From the NCBI GenBank assembly GCA_964431205.1, contig CAYSIX010000038.1, positions 1 through 23,103 on the forward strand: a DNA stretch of 23,103 nucleotides. Reading direction: 5' to 3'. The translations under genes were made by a program, and so were the position numbers. Each line of letters opens with the position of its first letter. Within the stretch, counting starts at the first letter, position 1. Below are positions 15,139-23,103 of this stretch, piece by piece. Under the pieces are notes generated by a model. That model did not search any database, was not told where the DNA came from, and was given only the letters and a program-made list of their open reading frames with translations. The DNA is from CAYSIX01 sp964431205. Lineage in GTDB: Bacteria > Planctomycetota > Phycisphaerae > Phycisphaerales > Phycisphaeraceae.

Positions 15139-16383
15139 TCACGGCTCGGTCGCCCGGCTCGAGGCGCCCGGCGAAGGCGACCGCGTCAGCACCATCGCCT
15201 CGCTCAGTCGCAGCCGGTCCAGCACCGGGCCGTTCAACGCCGGGTCCAGCTCCACCCGCAGCACCTCGCCCTCGACCGCCACGTTGATCCGCGCCTCGTG
15301 CTGGCGGGCGTTGATCCGGAATCGCCGCTCGCCCTCCCCGCCCCAACGCAGGATCACCTCGAAGTCCGCCCACTCGGCCATCACCGCCGGCACGTCCTCG
15401 TCCACCGCCAGCTCGCCCCTGGCCGACACCCGCGTCGCGTCCGCCGGCAGGTCGAACACCACCCGGGCGGGCGCGTGCAGGCGCATCGCCCGACCGTCGT
15501 CCACCAGACGCGGCGGGATCGTCAGCCCGAAGACCTCCGCCGATTCCTCGATTCGCCAGGGCCGCTCCAGCAGGTTCACCACCCGGTAGCCCGAGCCCGT
15601 GAAGTCGATCTGCGCCACCTCGATCAGGGGTTGCCAGTGAAGGGGGGTCGTGGCTCGCGCCGGCGGACGCAGCAGGGTGTCGAACCCCAGGCGGTCGTCT
15701 TCGATCCGCAGCTCCGCGACCGAGAGGATCGTGCCGCCGGCGAACGCGACGGTGTGCAGCTCGCGCGGCGGGGTCCGGGTCGGGTTGGCCAGGACCACCC
15801 GGGCGAGGCGATCGAACGGGATGGCAACCGTGTCCGAAGCGCCTTCGGGCATCATGAGCAGGCCGTCGTCGGTCGCGGCGCTGATGAAGCCGGCGAGCCG
15901 ATCGCCGTTGACCAGCAGCAGGCGGTCGCGGCCGTCCCGGGGCCACGGCTCGCCGGCGGCCGAGTCGGCGGGCACGGCCCGGTGCAGCTCGGCGAGGTCT
16001 TCGAGCGACACGCTGACGCGGCCGAGCACGTCGCTTTCCCACCGGACCGCCGCGCCGTCGTCGGCCTGACCGGCGAAACGACCGGCCAGGCGTTGGCCGT
16101 CCACGAGGATCAGCGTCGCCGTCGACTCCGCGACCGGTTCAGCCTTCGCCGGCGTCGGCCGCAGGAGCACGAACCGCTCGATCGGCTGGCGCTGAAGCTG
16201 CCGGTCGCTGTCGAAGTAGACCAGCACGCCGTCGCGCAGCGTGCTGACGCTGACGGATTGGGGCTCGAGGCTCGGGCCGACGAGCGTCGCCGGCGTGATC
16301 GCCGTCGCCGCACCGGCCGCCAGCAGCCCGGCGATGCCCGCCGTCAGCGCTGCGGTCCCACGCCATGTCGCTCCGTGTCCCAT
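15139..16383 (-). CDS. Secreted protein with repeated beta units and NPCBM-like C-terminus, function unknown
   Basis: Encodes 414 residues from ATG 16383, with GAGGAG five bases upstream; the frame is open further upstream but overlaps the preceding gene. A signal peptide spans about residues 8-29 (TAALTAGIAGLLAAGAATA). Two 45-residue repeats are clear: residues 91-135 (LILVDGQRLAGRF...) and 155-199 (LLLVNGDRLAGFI...), each 'hhLVxGxRLAGxh...DDG...V.hshedLxxh'. A degenerate unit lies at about 207-240 and a partial one at 48-74. The C-terminal half (about 280-400) has the pattern of NPCBM-type carbohydrate-binding modules (PARVVFDLPADATRVSARG; INVAVEGEVLRVELD). I infer an exported, possibly glycan-binding protein. 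It is the last gene of the envelope operon, 20 bases after the toroid gene. Confidence 0.7.
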   Translation of the reverse strand: MGHGATWRGTAALTAGIAGLLAAGAATAITPATLVGPSLEPQSVSVSTLRDGVLVYFDSDRQLQRQPIERFVLLRPTPAKAEPVAESTATLILVDGQRLAGRFAGQADDGAAVRWESDVLGRVSVSLEDLAELHRAVPADSAAGEPWPRDGRDRLLLVNGDRLAGFISAATDDGLLMMPEGASDTVAIPFDRLARVVLANPTRTPPRELHTVAFAGGTILSVAELRIEDDRLGFDTLLRPPARATTPLHWQPLIEVAQIDFTGSGYRVVNLLERPWRIEESAEVFGLTIPPRLVDDGRAMRLHAPARVVFDLPADATRVSARGELAVDEDVPAVMAEWADFEVILRWGGEGERRFRINARQHEARINVAVEGEVLRVELDPALNGPVLDRLRLSEAMVLTRSPSPGASSRATEP

Positions 16384-16403
16384 CGGGTCTCCTCGCCGCC
16401 GGC

Positions 16404-17486
16404 CTACCTCTGGAATATCGGCAACAAACGGTTGGGAATCTGCAGGACCAGCAGGCTCATTCCCGTGCCGTACGCCTCGCCGTGGCTGCTGGGCCACGAG
16501 CCGTCGTCCGCCTGGGACTCGATCAACTGCGCGCGGATGCGGGGAAACCATTGGGCCCAATAATCCCCGCCGGCCTGGAACATGGCCTGGGCGGCGTAGT
16601 AGTGCCCGTAGTAGTAGTGACCCCCGCCGCGGTAGTCGGTCGCCTCGCCGTTGCGGACCAGGTACTCCAGGCCCCGGTCGATCGCGTCGTCCTCGTACAC
16701 GCCGGCGTAGTAGAGCGTGGCGACCCCCGCCGCCGACCGCGGAAACGCCGACCCGCCGGGGTTGAGCATGTACCGGAACCCGCCGTCCGAGGCGTTCTGG
16801 CAGTTGCGCACGTACGCGATCGCCCGATCGATCGTCTGCCTGGGCACCGACAGCCCCGCGTTGCGCGCCGAACGCAGCGCCATGACCTGGCAGATCGTCA
16901 CCGACACGTCGGCGTCGAACGGGACGGGGTGGTAACGCCAGCCGCCCTCGTGGTTCTGCGTGTTGACGATCAGGCGCACGGCCTTGAGCAGCACCTCACG
17001 GACACGCGCGTCGCCGGTCATGCCGTACACCTCGCCCAGAAACAGCGTGGCGAACCCGTGCCCGTACATCGGCCCGTGCGAGGTGTCCGCGGCGATCAGG
17101 CCCGACTCGGTCGCGTGATCGAGCACGAAGTCCAGGCCGCGTTCGACGACGTGGCCGTACTCCCCACGCCCGGGCACGTGCCCGTCGGCCATGAACGCCA
17201 TGCAGACGATCGAGGTGATGCCCACGTGCCGGCCGTACCGCTCGGCGCCATAGCTGCCGTCGGCGGCCTGGTTCGCGGCCAGGTACGCCAGCCCGCGGTC
17301 CACGGCGCGTCGCAGCTCGGGCGTCAGCTCGACGAAGTCCGCCGGCTGTGACCCGCGCACCGCCTCGGCCGACGCCGGCGACACGCCCGCCGCCACAAGC
17401 GACAGCGCGGCCACCACCACGCAGCCAACGCCGGCCCGACGTGCGATCGAGCCCGCTGCGCTGGGTTTCTGCAATCGACGCGGCAC
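16404..17486 (-). CDS. Secreted alpha/alpha-toroid protein with prenyltransferase/squalene-oxidase-type repeats
   Basis: Encodes 360 residues. GTG start at 17486, one base after the stop of the preceding gene, with GAGGAG seven bases upstream. Signal peptide about residues 14-41 (VGCVVVAALSLVAAGVSPASA). The body has the repeated QW-type motifs of terpene-cyclase/prenyltransferase toroids: QAADGSYG (73-80), QNHEGGW (177-183), QNASDGGF (230-237) and QADDGSW (325-331). Squalene-hopene cyclases need a DxDD acid, but the closest segment here is DADV (191-194), the protein is about half the cyclase length, and it is exported. It is therefore unlikely to cyclise squalene. A Tyr/His-rich segment (GGGHYYYGHYYAAQ, 287-300) could bind metal. 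It ends LQIPNRLLPIFQR. The substrate is unknown; operon context suggests envelope maintenance. Confidence 0.78.
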   Translation of the reverse strand: MPRRLQKPSAAGSIARRAGVGCVVVAALSLVAAGVSPASAEAVRGSQPADFVELTPELRRAVDRGLAYLAANQAADGSYGAERYGRHVGITSIVCMAFMADGHVPGRGEYGHVVERGLDFVLDHATESGLIAADTSHGPMYGHGFATLFLGEVYGMTGDARVREVLLKAVRLIVNTQNHEGGWRYHPVPFDADVSVTICQVMALRSARNAGLSVPRQTIDRAIAYVRNCQNASDGGFRYMLNPGGSAFPRSAAGVATLYYAGVYEDDAIDRGLEYLVRNGEATDYRGGGHYYYGHYYAAQAMFQAGGDYWAQWFPRIRAQLIESQADDGSWPSSHGEAYGTGMSLLVLQIPNRLLPIFQR

Positions 17487-17487
17487 T

Positions 17488-18237
17488 TCAAGGCTCCTCG
17501 GCCAGGCGGCGGTAGTACGCCTCGGTCAGGTCCCGGTACACCGGGCTGAACCTTTCACTGAGCCCCTCGGACAGCTCGTCGCGCAGCCGCGGGGGCAGCC
17601 CGCCCCATTCGCTGCGCAGCGACTCGAGCGGCCGATCTTCACCGCCATCGCGAACCTGCCCGGGCGACGCGCCGCCGGCGTGTGCGCTCGAGCCTTCCGC
17701 GCCGCCCTGCTGCCCGCCGGACTGGGCCTGTCCCGACTGCTGCCCGGCGATCTGCGACCCGCTCATGCTCCGCCGCTGCGACGCCTCGCCGCCCGAGCCG
17801 CTCCCGCCACCGCCGCCTTGCATCTGCTGCTGCTTGGCGGCCTCGATCACCTGGTTCAGCTTGTCGAGGATCGCCTCCTGCATCCGCTGCGTCTCGAGGC
17901 CGGGGTCGAACCGACGACCGAGCCTTTGCGAAACCTCGGTCATCTCGACCAGGGCCTGCTCGAGCACGTCCGACGCCTCCTGGCCGCTGAGCAGGCGTTC
18001 GGTCTGCTCGCTGACGTCGAGGGCGTCGGGATCGGCAGCCGGGCGTTCCGTCTCGACGGCGGGGTCATGCGAGGCGTCCGGCTCGGTCGGCTCGGGCTGG
18101 CCGCCCAGGTCCAGCAGCTCGTCGAGGCTGGGCTGGCCGTCCGGATCGCGCTGCGACTGAGCGTCGGCGTCGGAGCTCGTGGCGACAAGGAGGGTCCCGG
18201 CCATCATGACGATGGCGAGCAGCAAAAGACGTTCCAT
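17488..18237 (-). CDS. Small secreted Q/G-rich protein of the envelope operon, function unknown
   Basis: Encodes 249 residues from ATG 18237, preferred because GGTGGAG lies upstream; an alternative ATG at 18270 overlaps the preceding gene and lacks a ribosome site. Signal peptide about 1-26 (LLLLAIVMMAGTLLVAT). Then an acidic Pro/Asp/Glu-rich stretch, a helical segment around residues 85-135 (SGQEASDVLEQALVEMTEV; MQEAILDKLNQVIEAAKQQQ), a low-complexity Gly/Gln/Ser region (about 138-200), and a conserved-looking end, WGGLPPRLRDELSEGLSERF followed by SPVYRDLTEAYYRRLAEEP. From memory, similar C-termini occur in planctomycete proteins encoded next to DUF4175-like genes. No enzyme motif is visible. 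It probably works with the coiled-coil protein encoded just upstream. Confidence 0.7.
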   Translation of the reverse strand: MERLLLLAIVMMAGTLLVATSSDADAQSQRDPDGQPSLDELLDLGGQPEPTEPDASHDPAVETERPAADPDALDVSEQTERLLSGQEASDVLEQALVEMTEVSQRLGRRFDPGLETQRMQEAILDKLNQVIEAAKQQQMQGGGGGSGSGGEASQRRSMSGSQIAGQQSGQAQSGGQQGGAEGSSAHAGGASPGQVRDGGEDRPLESLRSEWGGLPPRLRDELSEGLSERFSPVYRDLTEAYYRRLAEEP

Positions 18238-18259
18238 AGGTCGCTCCACCATCCAGTAC

Positions 18260-20138
18260 TTATCGGCCATCGGGCGGGTTCGCTTCCATCGTTGGCGGCG
18301 CGGCCCGCTGCCGGACTCGCTCGATCAGCAGCTCGCCGAGCCGGGCCAGGTCTCGCTGGCGGGTCGACAGCTCCGAAAGCTCCTGGCGAATCGTAGCGCC
18401 CTCGGCGGGTTGGGCCGACTCGCCCACCGCCCGCGTCTGCTCGTACACCGCCTCCTGCAGGCCCCGCAGCAGCACCAGCTCCGCCGCGTCGGGGATCAGC
18501 GGCGGCGGCTGCCCGCCACCCCCGCCGCCGCCGCCCGACTCCGCCGCCTGACCCGTGAACGGGTCCTGTCCCTCGGCATCGGCCAACGCCTCGGCCATCG
18601 TCCGCAGCGTCCGCGCCATCGTCCGCTGGTCCCTCAGCACGTGCGGCTCCACCCGCGCCTGACGCAACTGCCGCACCACACGCTGCGCCGCCGTGTCCAG
18701 CTCCCCGTGCAGGTGCACGAAGATCAGCGTCTCGGCGACCTGCGGCTCCAGCTCCGCCGCCTCACGCCGCACCTCGGCCTGCTCGGCCGACAACGCGATC
18801 AGCTCCGCACGCTCCCGCCGGCCCAGCGGCGCCTGCCGCGCCGCCGTCTCCGTCCGCCGCCGAATGCCTTCCTGCCGCTCGGCCAACGCCTCGTACGCCC
18901 GACGCAGCTCCTCACGCTTCTCCTGCATCGCCGCCTGCTGCTGCTCCCGCTGCGCCGCCCGCACCGCCTCGAGCGCTCGGGTCAGCTCGGCGATCGCCTC
19001 GCCCTCGGCCTGGCGCGCCCCGCCCGCTTGCGCCTCACGCAACGCCAGCACCGCCTCGCCCTGCGCCGACACCGCCGCGCCGATCAGGTCCGCCACCTGA
19101 CCCGTCGACTCGCCCCCCGCCGCCGCCCGCGCCTGCTCCTCGACCACGATCGTCTGCCGACGCAGCGACGTCTGCGGCTCGGCCAACGCCGCGATTCGCT
19201 CGCCCTCGGCCGCCTCCAACGCCGCGAGCTGCTCGCGCTGCCGCTCGATCAACTGCTCCAACGCCTCGGCCAGCTCCCGCAACCTTCGCCGCAGCATCTC
19301 CTGCAGCCGCTGCTCCTGCTGGCCCAGCTCGCGCACCATCCGCTGCAGCGTGTCCAGGGATTGCGACTGCTGCTGGCCCGCCGACGAGAGCTGGTTCTGC
19401 TCGATCGACTCCGAGGCGTCGGCCATCTGCGGCGACAGGCCCTGACGCTGAGCGATCGCCGCGGCCTCGGCCAGGGCCTCGGCGGTCGCCCGATCCCGGT
19501 CCTCGTCGCTCTGACGCGCCAGCGCCTCGGCCGTCGACTGCATCTGTTCCACCAGCTCCCGGGCCTGCTCGGCCAGCTCGCGCTGACGCCGCTCGAGCTG
19601 CTCCAACCGCTCGCGCAGCTCCTCGGGCAGGTCGGCCGGGGCGCGGCCGGCGGTCTGCGGCAGCAGGCCCCGCGTGTCCAACGCCAGCGTCTCCTGCTGG
19701 GTCAGCAGCTGCCGGGTCTGGAGCTGAAGCGTCAGCGCGTCGCGGCCCTGATCGAGCAGGCGCACCAGCTCGCGCAGCGCCTCGCCGACTTGCTCCTGGT
19801 TCTGCCGCGCCTCGGGCGGAGCGGCCTCATCGCCCTCGGCGTCGGGCGGGACCTGGGCGAACCGGCGCCGCGCTTCGGCCGAGGCCTGCCCCGCCGTGTC
19901 CAGCAGCTTCGCGGACTCGGCCATCAGCCGGTCCAGCGTGGGTTCCTCGAGCCGGTTGCGCCGCGCCCGCTGCTTCAACCCCTCCACGAGGCGCTGCTGG
20001 CTCTCGACGCGGTCGCTGATCTGCGCCTGGGCCGACGCGGCCGCCTGCCCGCTCGCTTCGGCCGCCCGCCGCTGGTTCTGCTCCACCCGGATCGCCTGCT
20101 GGCGCACGCCCGCCAGCTCGTTGCGCAACTGCCCGATC
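18260..20138 (-). CDS. C-terminal coiled-coil part of DUF4175-like protein (5' end lost in assembly gap)
   Basis: The open frame runs from the N gap to TAA at 18260, about 626 residues. The frame continues unbroken to the gap (I-G-Q-L-R-N-E-L-A-G), so a start at TTG 20128 is probably an artefact of the gap and this is the 3' part of the gene at 20149-21902. The sequence is almost entirely Ala/Glu/Gln/Arg heptad-like helix, predicted long coiled coil, with an octa-Gly linker followed by QPPPLIPDAAELVLLRGLQE near the end (about 18435-18540), a pattern I recall from planctomycete members of this group. The end (PTMEANPPDGR) is 22 bases before the next gene. It probably extends from the membrane into the periplasm as a scaffold. 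No catalytic motif is seen. Confidence 0.72.
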
Positions 20139-20148
20139 NNNNNNNNNN
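20139..20148. other. Assembly gap of 10 Ns
   Basis: Ten ambiguous bases. Reading frames on either side (20149-21902 and 18260-20138) belong to what looks like one gene but are offset by one base. If it is one gene, the true gap length must be a multiple of three and so cannot be 10; the Ns are a placeholder. Confidence 0.97.
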
Positions 20149-21902
20149 AGCCGCCGCGGCGCCGACTCGACCGGGTCGTGACGCCGGCCGTCCAGCTCGA
20201 ACCCGTCGCGCGCGATCGCGGTGAGCAGCACGGCGTCGCCGGCGCTCAGCTCGCCCAGCTCGGGCAGGTTCAGCTCGTGCGCGACGCTGAGCAACGGGCG
20301 GCGGCCGGCCTGTTCGGCCAGTTCAAGCGGCTCGGGCGGCGACGCGTCGGCGGCGTCCGATCCCTCGGCTTCGGCGTGCTCGACGCGCGCGGTGAGCGTG
20401 AGCCGTTCGAGCCCGACGTCGTCGCGAGCCATGGCCTCGACGGCGATCGCGGCGGTGGGGAGCACGGCTTCGTCCGTCGCCGGCTCGACGAGCGTGGCGC
20501 TGGGCGGCTGATCCTCGATGGCCTCGACGCGGTACCGCCGCTCGGAGAAGCTGCGCAGGCCGTAGGTGTCGACCAGCTCCAGCGGGGTCTCGATGGTCTG
20601 ATCGAGGCGCAGCGAGAGCGACAGGCGCGAGGCGAGCGACGCGTCTGGTGTGGTTTTGTCCGTGGGCAGGGGCGGCTGGGGTGGCGCGGCGTCGTCGGCC
20701 GCCGTCTCACCGACGCGGACGCGGCCGAACGCGTCCAGGCCGGGCACGATCGAGGCGATGCGGTCGGGGGCCAGGGGAACGGGCTTGTTGAGTTCGAGGT
20801 CGAAGCCGACGGTGGACCCGATCAGGGCGCGGGCGCCGGCGACGGTGCCGCTCTGCTCGGAGAGGTCGAGCGACTGTTGTGCGACGAGGCCGCCGGCGTA
20901 GTCGGGCGGATCGATGGTGACGCGCAGGGCGGTGACGGCGGGTCGGGCGACCAGACGCAGCTCGTGGACGGGGGTCTGGTCGTCGTCGGTCTGGAAGAAG
21001 TAGCGCAGGCGGGCGTGACGGGTGGCGTCGGCGGCGATGGAGGAGGCGACGGCGGGGGGCGGTTCGACGAGGCGTTCGAAGACGGCGAGGGATGAATCGG
21101 CGCGATCGAGGCCGGCGGGGCGGTCGTTGCGGCGGTGCTGCAGCTCGCTCATGAGCACGGACTGCCAGGCCGCGTCGGCGCGTTCGCCGGGCGTCTCGAC
21201 GCGGTAGCGGAGCCAGACGCGCATGCCCGGCTCGTAGCCGCGGGTGACGCCGGCGCGCAGCGGGACGGGGGTGTCGATGGGCCAGGCCTCGACGCGGTTG
21301 AGGTCGCGGACCTGGGTGCGGCGGGGCCACTGGGCGTCGCCGAAGGGCGCCAGCCAGCGCGCGGCGGCGACGCGGCTGGCGTCGGGCGCGGCCAGGACGA
21401 TCGACGCCAGCCCGGCCCAGGCGACCAGGGCGACGGCGAGGGTCTGGCGTGTGCGTCGGCCGTCGATCAGGCGGTGGAGCCGGACCTGACCGAGCCGGCC
21501 CTGGGCGCGCTCGATCGAGGCGGCCTTGAGCGCCTCGGCGTGGGAGTCGGGCGCGGTGGCGGGGGCGCCGGCGAACTCGACGGCGGAGGTGAACAGCCCG
21601 CGCAACTGCGGGTAAAGCCGTTCGGTGCGCAGCGCCAGCGTCGCCAGCGACGGGCGGAACGACAGGGCGACGGCCAGGCGGCTGAACAGCCGGGACAGCG
21701 CGACGATCGCCACCGCCGACCCGATCATCAGCCGCATCCACGACGGCAGCCACAGCAGAAAGTCGACCACGCCGAGCACGACCGCCGCCGCGGCGACGAA
21801 CGCCAGCCACTGGCACAGCCGCTGAGCGACCAGCAGCAGGCGGGCGCGGCGTCGCACCGACTCGAGCTGGCGGGTCACGCTCTGCATCAGGATCGCGGGC
21901 AC
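20149..21902 (-). CDS. N-terminal membrane part of DUF4175-like protein (3' end lost in assembly gap)
   Basis: About 584 residues from GTG 21902 (CGGAG about eight bases upstream; ATG 21887 is an alternative without a ribosome site) to the gap. Hydrophobic helices lie at about 28-47 (QWLAFVAAAAVVLGVVDFLL), 52-70 and 153-171 (TLAVALVAWAGLASIVLAA). LALRTERLYPQLRGLFTSAVEFAG (around 88-111) resembles the 'ALR.E...P.L...L.SAVEF' block of DUF4175-like proteins. The rest is a large, probably extracytoplasmic beta-rich region, with a bacterial-Ig-like feel (VTIDPPDYAGG; YRVEAIEDQPPSATLVEPATD; VLLTAIARDGFELDGRR), ending HDPVESAPRR at the gap. Frames read through the Ns into the next segment are spurious. 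Function is unknown; it is often found near MoxR/DUF58/BatA-type genes. Confidence 0.7.
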
Positions 21903-21961
21903 GTGGGCACTCCGTCGATACGGGCCGGGCGACCGCGTCGCGGCCGCGCATCGCCCTCACT

Positions 21962-23103
21962 CTAGGCCAGGCGCAGCATCTTCCGCCCGATCCACTCCAG
22001 GGTCAGCAGGCTCATCAGCATCAGGAACGCCAGCGGCGAATCCCAAAGCGGGTCGGTCACGTCGTTGGGGATCCGCCGCGCGCGGTTGGGCACCAGGTCG
22101 AGCAGGCCGTCGAGCCCGTCGAGCGCGACGAGCTGCCCGCCGGTCTGCTCGGCCAACCGCGCGAGGCGTTCGTGGTCGGCCTCGAGGCGCTGCCGCTCGT
22201 CGTCGGCCGCGTACACCTGCACGGACTGGGCCAGGTCGAGGTGGGCCAGGCGCGGCTCGGTGACGCGCAGCGTCTGCTCGCCGGGCGTCGCGGGCGTCCA
22301 CACGCCGCGGTAGCGCTGCCGTCGCAGCGCCGCCGGGGCGTCCGGCTCGGCCTGCGGCGTGAGCACGATCTGCTGCGCCGTGCGCCGCTCGTCGGCGTCG
22401 TCGCTGACACGCACCGACACGCGCGGCAGCGCCGCCTCGGCCGCGTCCTCGATCACCAGCTCCACCACCACCGCCTGACCCACGCCCACACGCCGTCGCG
22501 ACACCGTCAGCCGCGCTCGGCCGTCGTCGTCACCCTCCGCCTGAACCCGTGCCTTGCCCAGCATCCGCACGAGCTGAATCCAGAACTGCTCGAAGTACAG
22601 CTCGCCCCGCCCGTAACGCCACCGCCACGTCTCGTCCGTCGCCACGTACAGCGACTGGCCCGCGCCGTACCGCATCCGCACGACCAGCGGCAGGTCCGCC
22701 AGCGGCTGCGGCCAGCCGCCCACGTCGCCCGCCGACTCCGACCACGGTTCCGTCCCGTACGCCAAAACCTCCGCCGTCGCCTTCAACGGCCCAAGCCGTT
22801 GCACCCACCGCAGCGGCGGCAACGCCGTCGGCCAACGGTTCAGCCCCACCTCCGCCGACTCCGGCCCGCGGAGCTGCAGCACGCTCAGCGACGCCGCCAG
22901 GTCCGTCGGCCTCACGCCCCACGCGCCCCGGCCCGACCCGGCCTCCACCGATCCGGCCGCCCGCATCGGCAGGACGTCCGCCAGCGCCGACCGCTCGTAC
23001 CCCCGCGGCACGTGACGCGGCCCGCCGATCCACAGAAGCCCCGCCCCACGCACCGCCACCTGGTCCCGCCATCGCTGCGCCTGCTCGCTCGACCACTGCT
23101 CGG
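21962..23103 (-). CDS. BatA/glutamine-amidotransferase-like membrane protein, 5' end beyond window
   Basis: Partial: the frame is open to the right edge (first visible residues EQWSSEQAQRWRDQVAVRGA) and stops with TAG at 21962; about 380 residues are visible. A GTG at 23059 is internal, not a start. RGAGLLWIGGPRHVPRGY resembles the end of a class I glutamine-amidotransferase-like (GATase) fold. It is followed by VVRMRYGAGQSLYVATDETW and RWRYGRGELYFEQFWIQLVR, a block I know from planctomycete BatA/VWA/GATase membrane proteins. Next come a beta-rich region with two Ig-like modules (about 23-45% from the end) and a C-terminal helix, SPLAFLMLMSLLTLEWIGRK. Catalytic Cys/His/Glu of real glutaminases are not seen in the visible part. 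It is probably membrane-anchored and is the first gene visible of the envelope operon, 59 bases before the DUF4175-like gene. Confidence 0.72.
   Translation of the reverse strand, partial: EQWSSEQAQRWRDQVAVRGAGLLWIGGPRHVPRGYERSALADVLPMRAAGSVEAGSGRGAWGVRPTDLAASLSVLQLRGPESAEVGLNRWPTALPPLRWVQRLGPLKATAEVLAYGTEPWSESAGDVGGWPQPLADLPLVVRMRYGAGQSLYVATDETWRWRYGRGELYFEQFWIQLVRMLGKARVQAEGDDDGRARLTVSRRRVGVGQAVVVELVIEDAAEAALPRVSVRVSDDADERRTAQQIVLTPQAEPDAPAALRRQRYRGVWTPATPGEQTLRVTEPRLAHLDLAQSVQVYAADDERQRLEADHERLARLAEQTGGQLVALDGLDGLLDLVPNRARRIPNDVTDPLWDSPLAFLMLMSLLTLEWIGRKMLRLA

Noticed and set aside
17820..17840. Gly/Gln/Ser-rich run in the small operon protein as a possible tandem repeat or CRISPR-like array
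   Set aside because: It is codon-level low complexity within a coding frame, without regular repeat-spacer spacing.
19827..20148. Continuation of the DUF4175-like frame through the Ns to 19827
   Set aside because: After the Ns the translation turns into Gly/Ala/Arg-rich nonsense, while the frame at 18260-20138 is a coherent coiled coil. The read-through is a product of the placeholder gap length.

Overview
The window is visibly very G+C-rich, with long antisense shadow frames over almost every gene. Its gene content points to a planctomycete, most likely of the Phycisphaerae or a relative. The indicators are a secreted beta-helix protein with an N-terminal LEPR-XLL motif and Ca-binding dockerin-like repeats, a prepilin-like protein with a C-terminal H-X9-DG motif, and an envelope operon with a DUF4175-like coiled-coil protein, an alpha/alpha-toroid protein and a BatA/glutamine-amidotransferase-like membrane protein. 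The lineage call is an inference from these families, not from a marker gene.

Layout. (1) 33-3624, plus strand: a CbiX/SirB-type chelatase, a PoxB-like thiamine-diphosphate enzyme and a short malic enzyme; the last two could together convert malate to pyruvate and then acetate. (2) 3625-4072: non-coding, with a probable N-terminal scrap of an ISL3-type transposase. (3) 4073-7369, minus strand: a secreted LEPR-XLL/dockerin-repeat/beta-helix protein followed by a secreted serine beta-lactamase-like hydrolase. (4) 7370-7697: a divergent control region with one promoter-like element per strand, each with a perfect TTGACA. (5) 7698-12572, plus strand: the H-X9-DG prepilin-like gene with a clear terminator; spmA-spmB overlapping by ATGA and followed by a lipoprotein DD-peptidase of the PBP4/DacB type; then two small stress-type genes, an entericidin-like lipoprotein and a DUF1328 membrane peptide. 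(6) 12679-14940, minus strand: polyphosphate kinase ppk1. (7) 15139-23103, minus strand: a tightly spaced operon running off the right edge. In transcription order it holds a GATase/BatA-like membrane protein, a DUF4175-like membrane/coiled-coil protein broken by a 10-N assembly gap, a small secreted Q/G-rich protein, a secreted alpha/alpha-toroid protein, and a secreted protein with repeated beta units and an NPCBM-like C-terminus.

Most of the window is cell-envelope biology: peptidoglycan trimming (DacB-like), SpmAB, a beta-lactamase fold enzyme, surface proteins and the uncharacterised envelope operon. The best candidates for undescribed biology are that operon and the spmA-spmB-dacB arrangement, which resembles the Bacillus dacB-spmA-spmB spore-cortex operon although nothing else here suggests sporulation. 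No tRNA, rRNA or CRISPR array was recognised.
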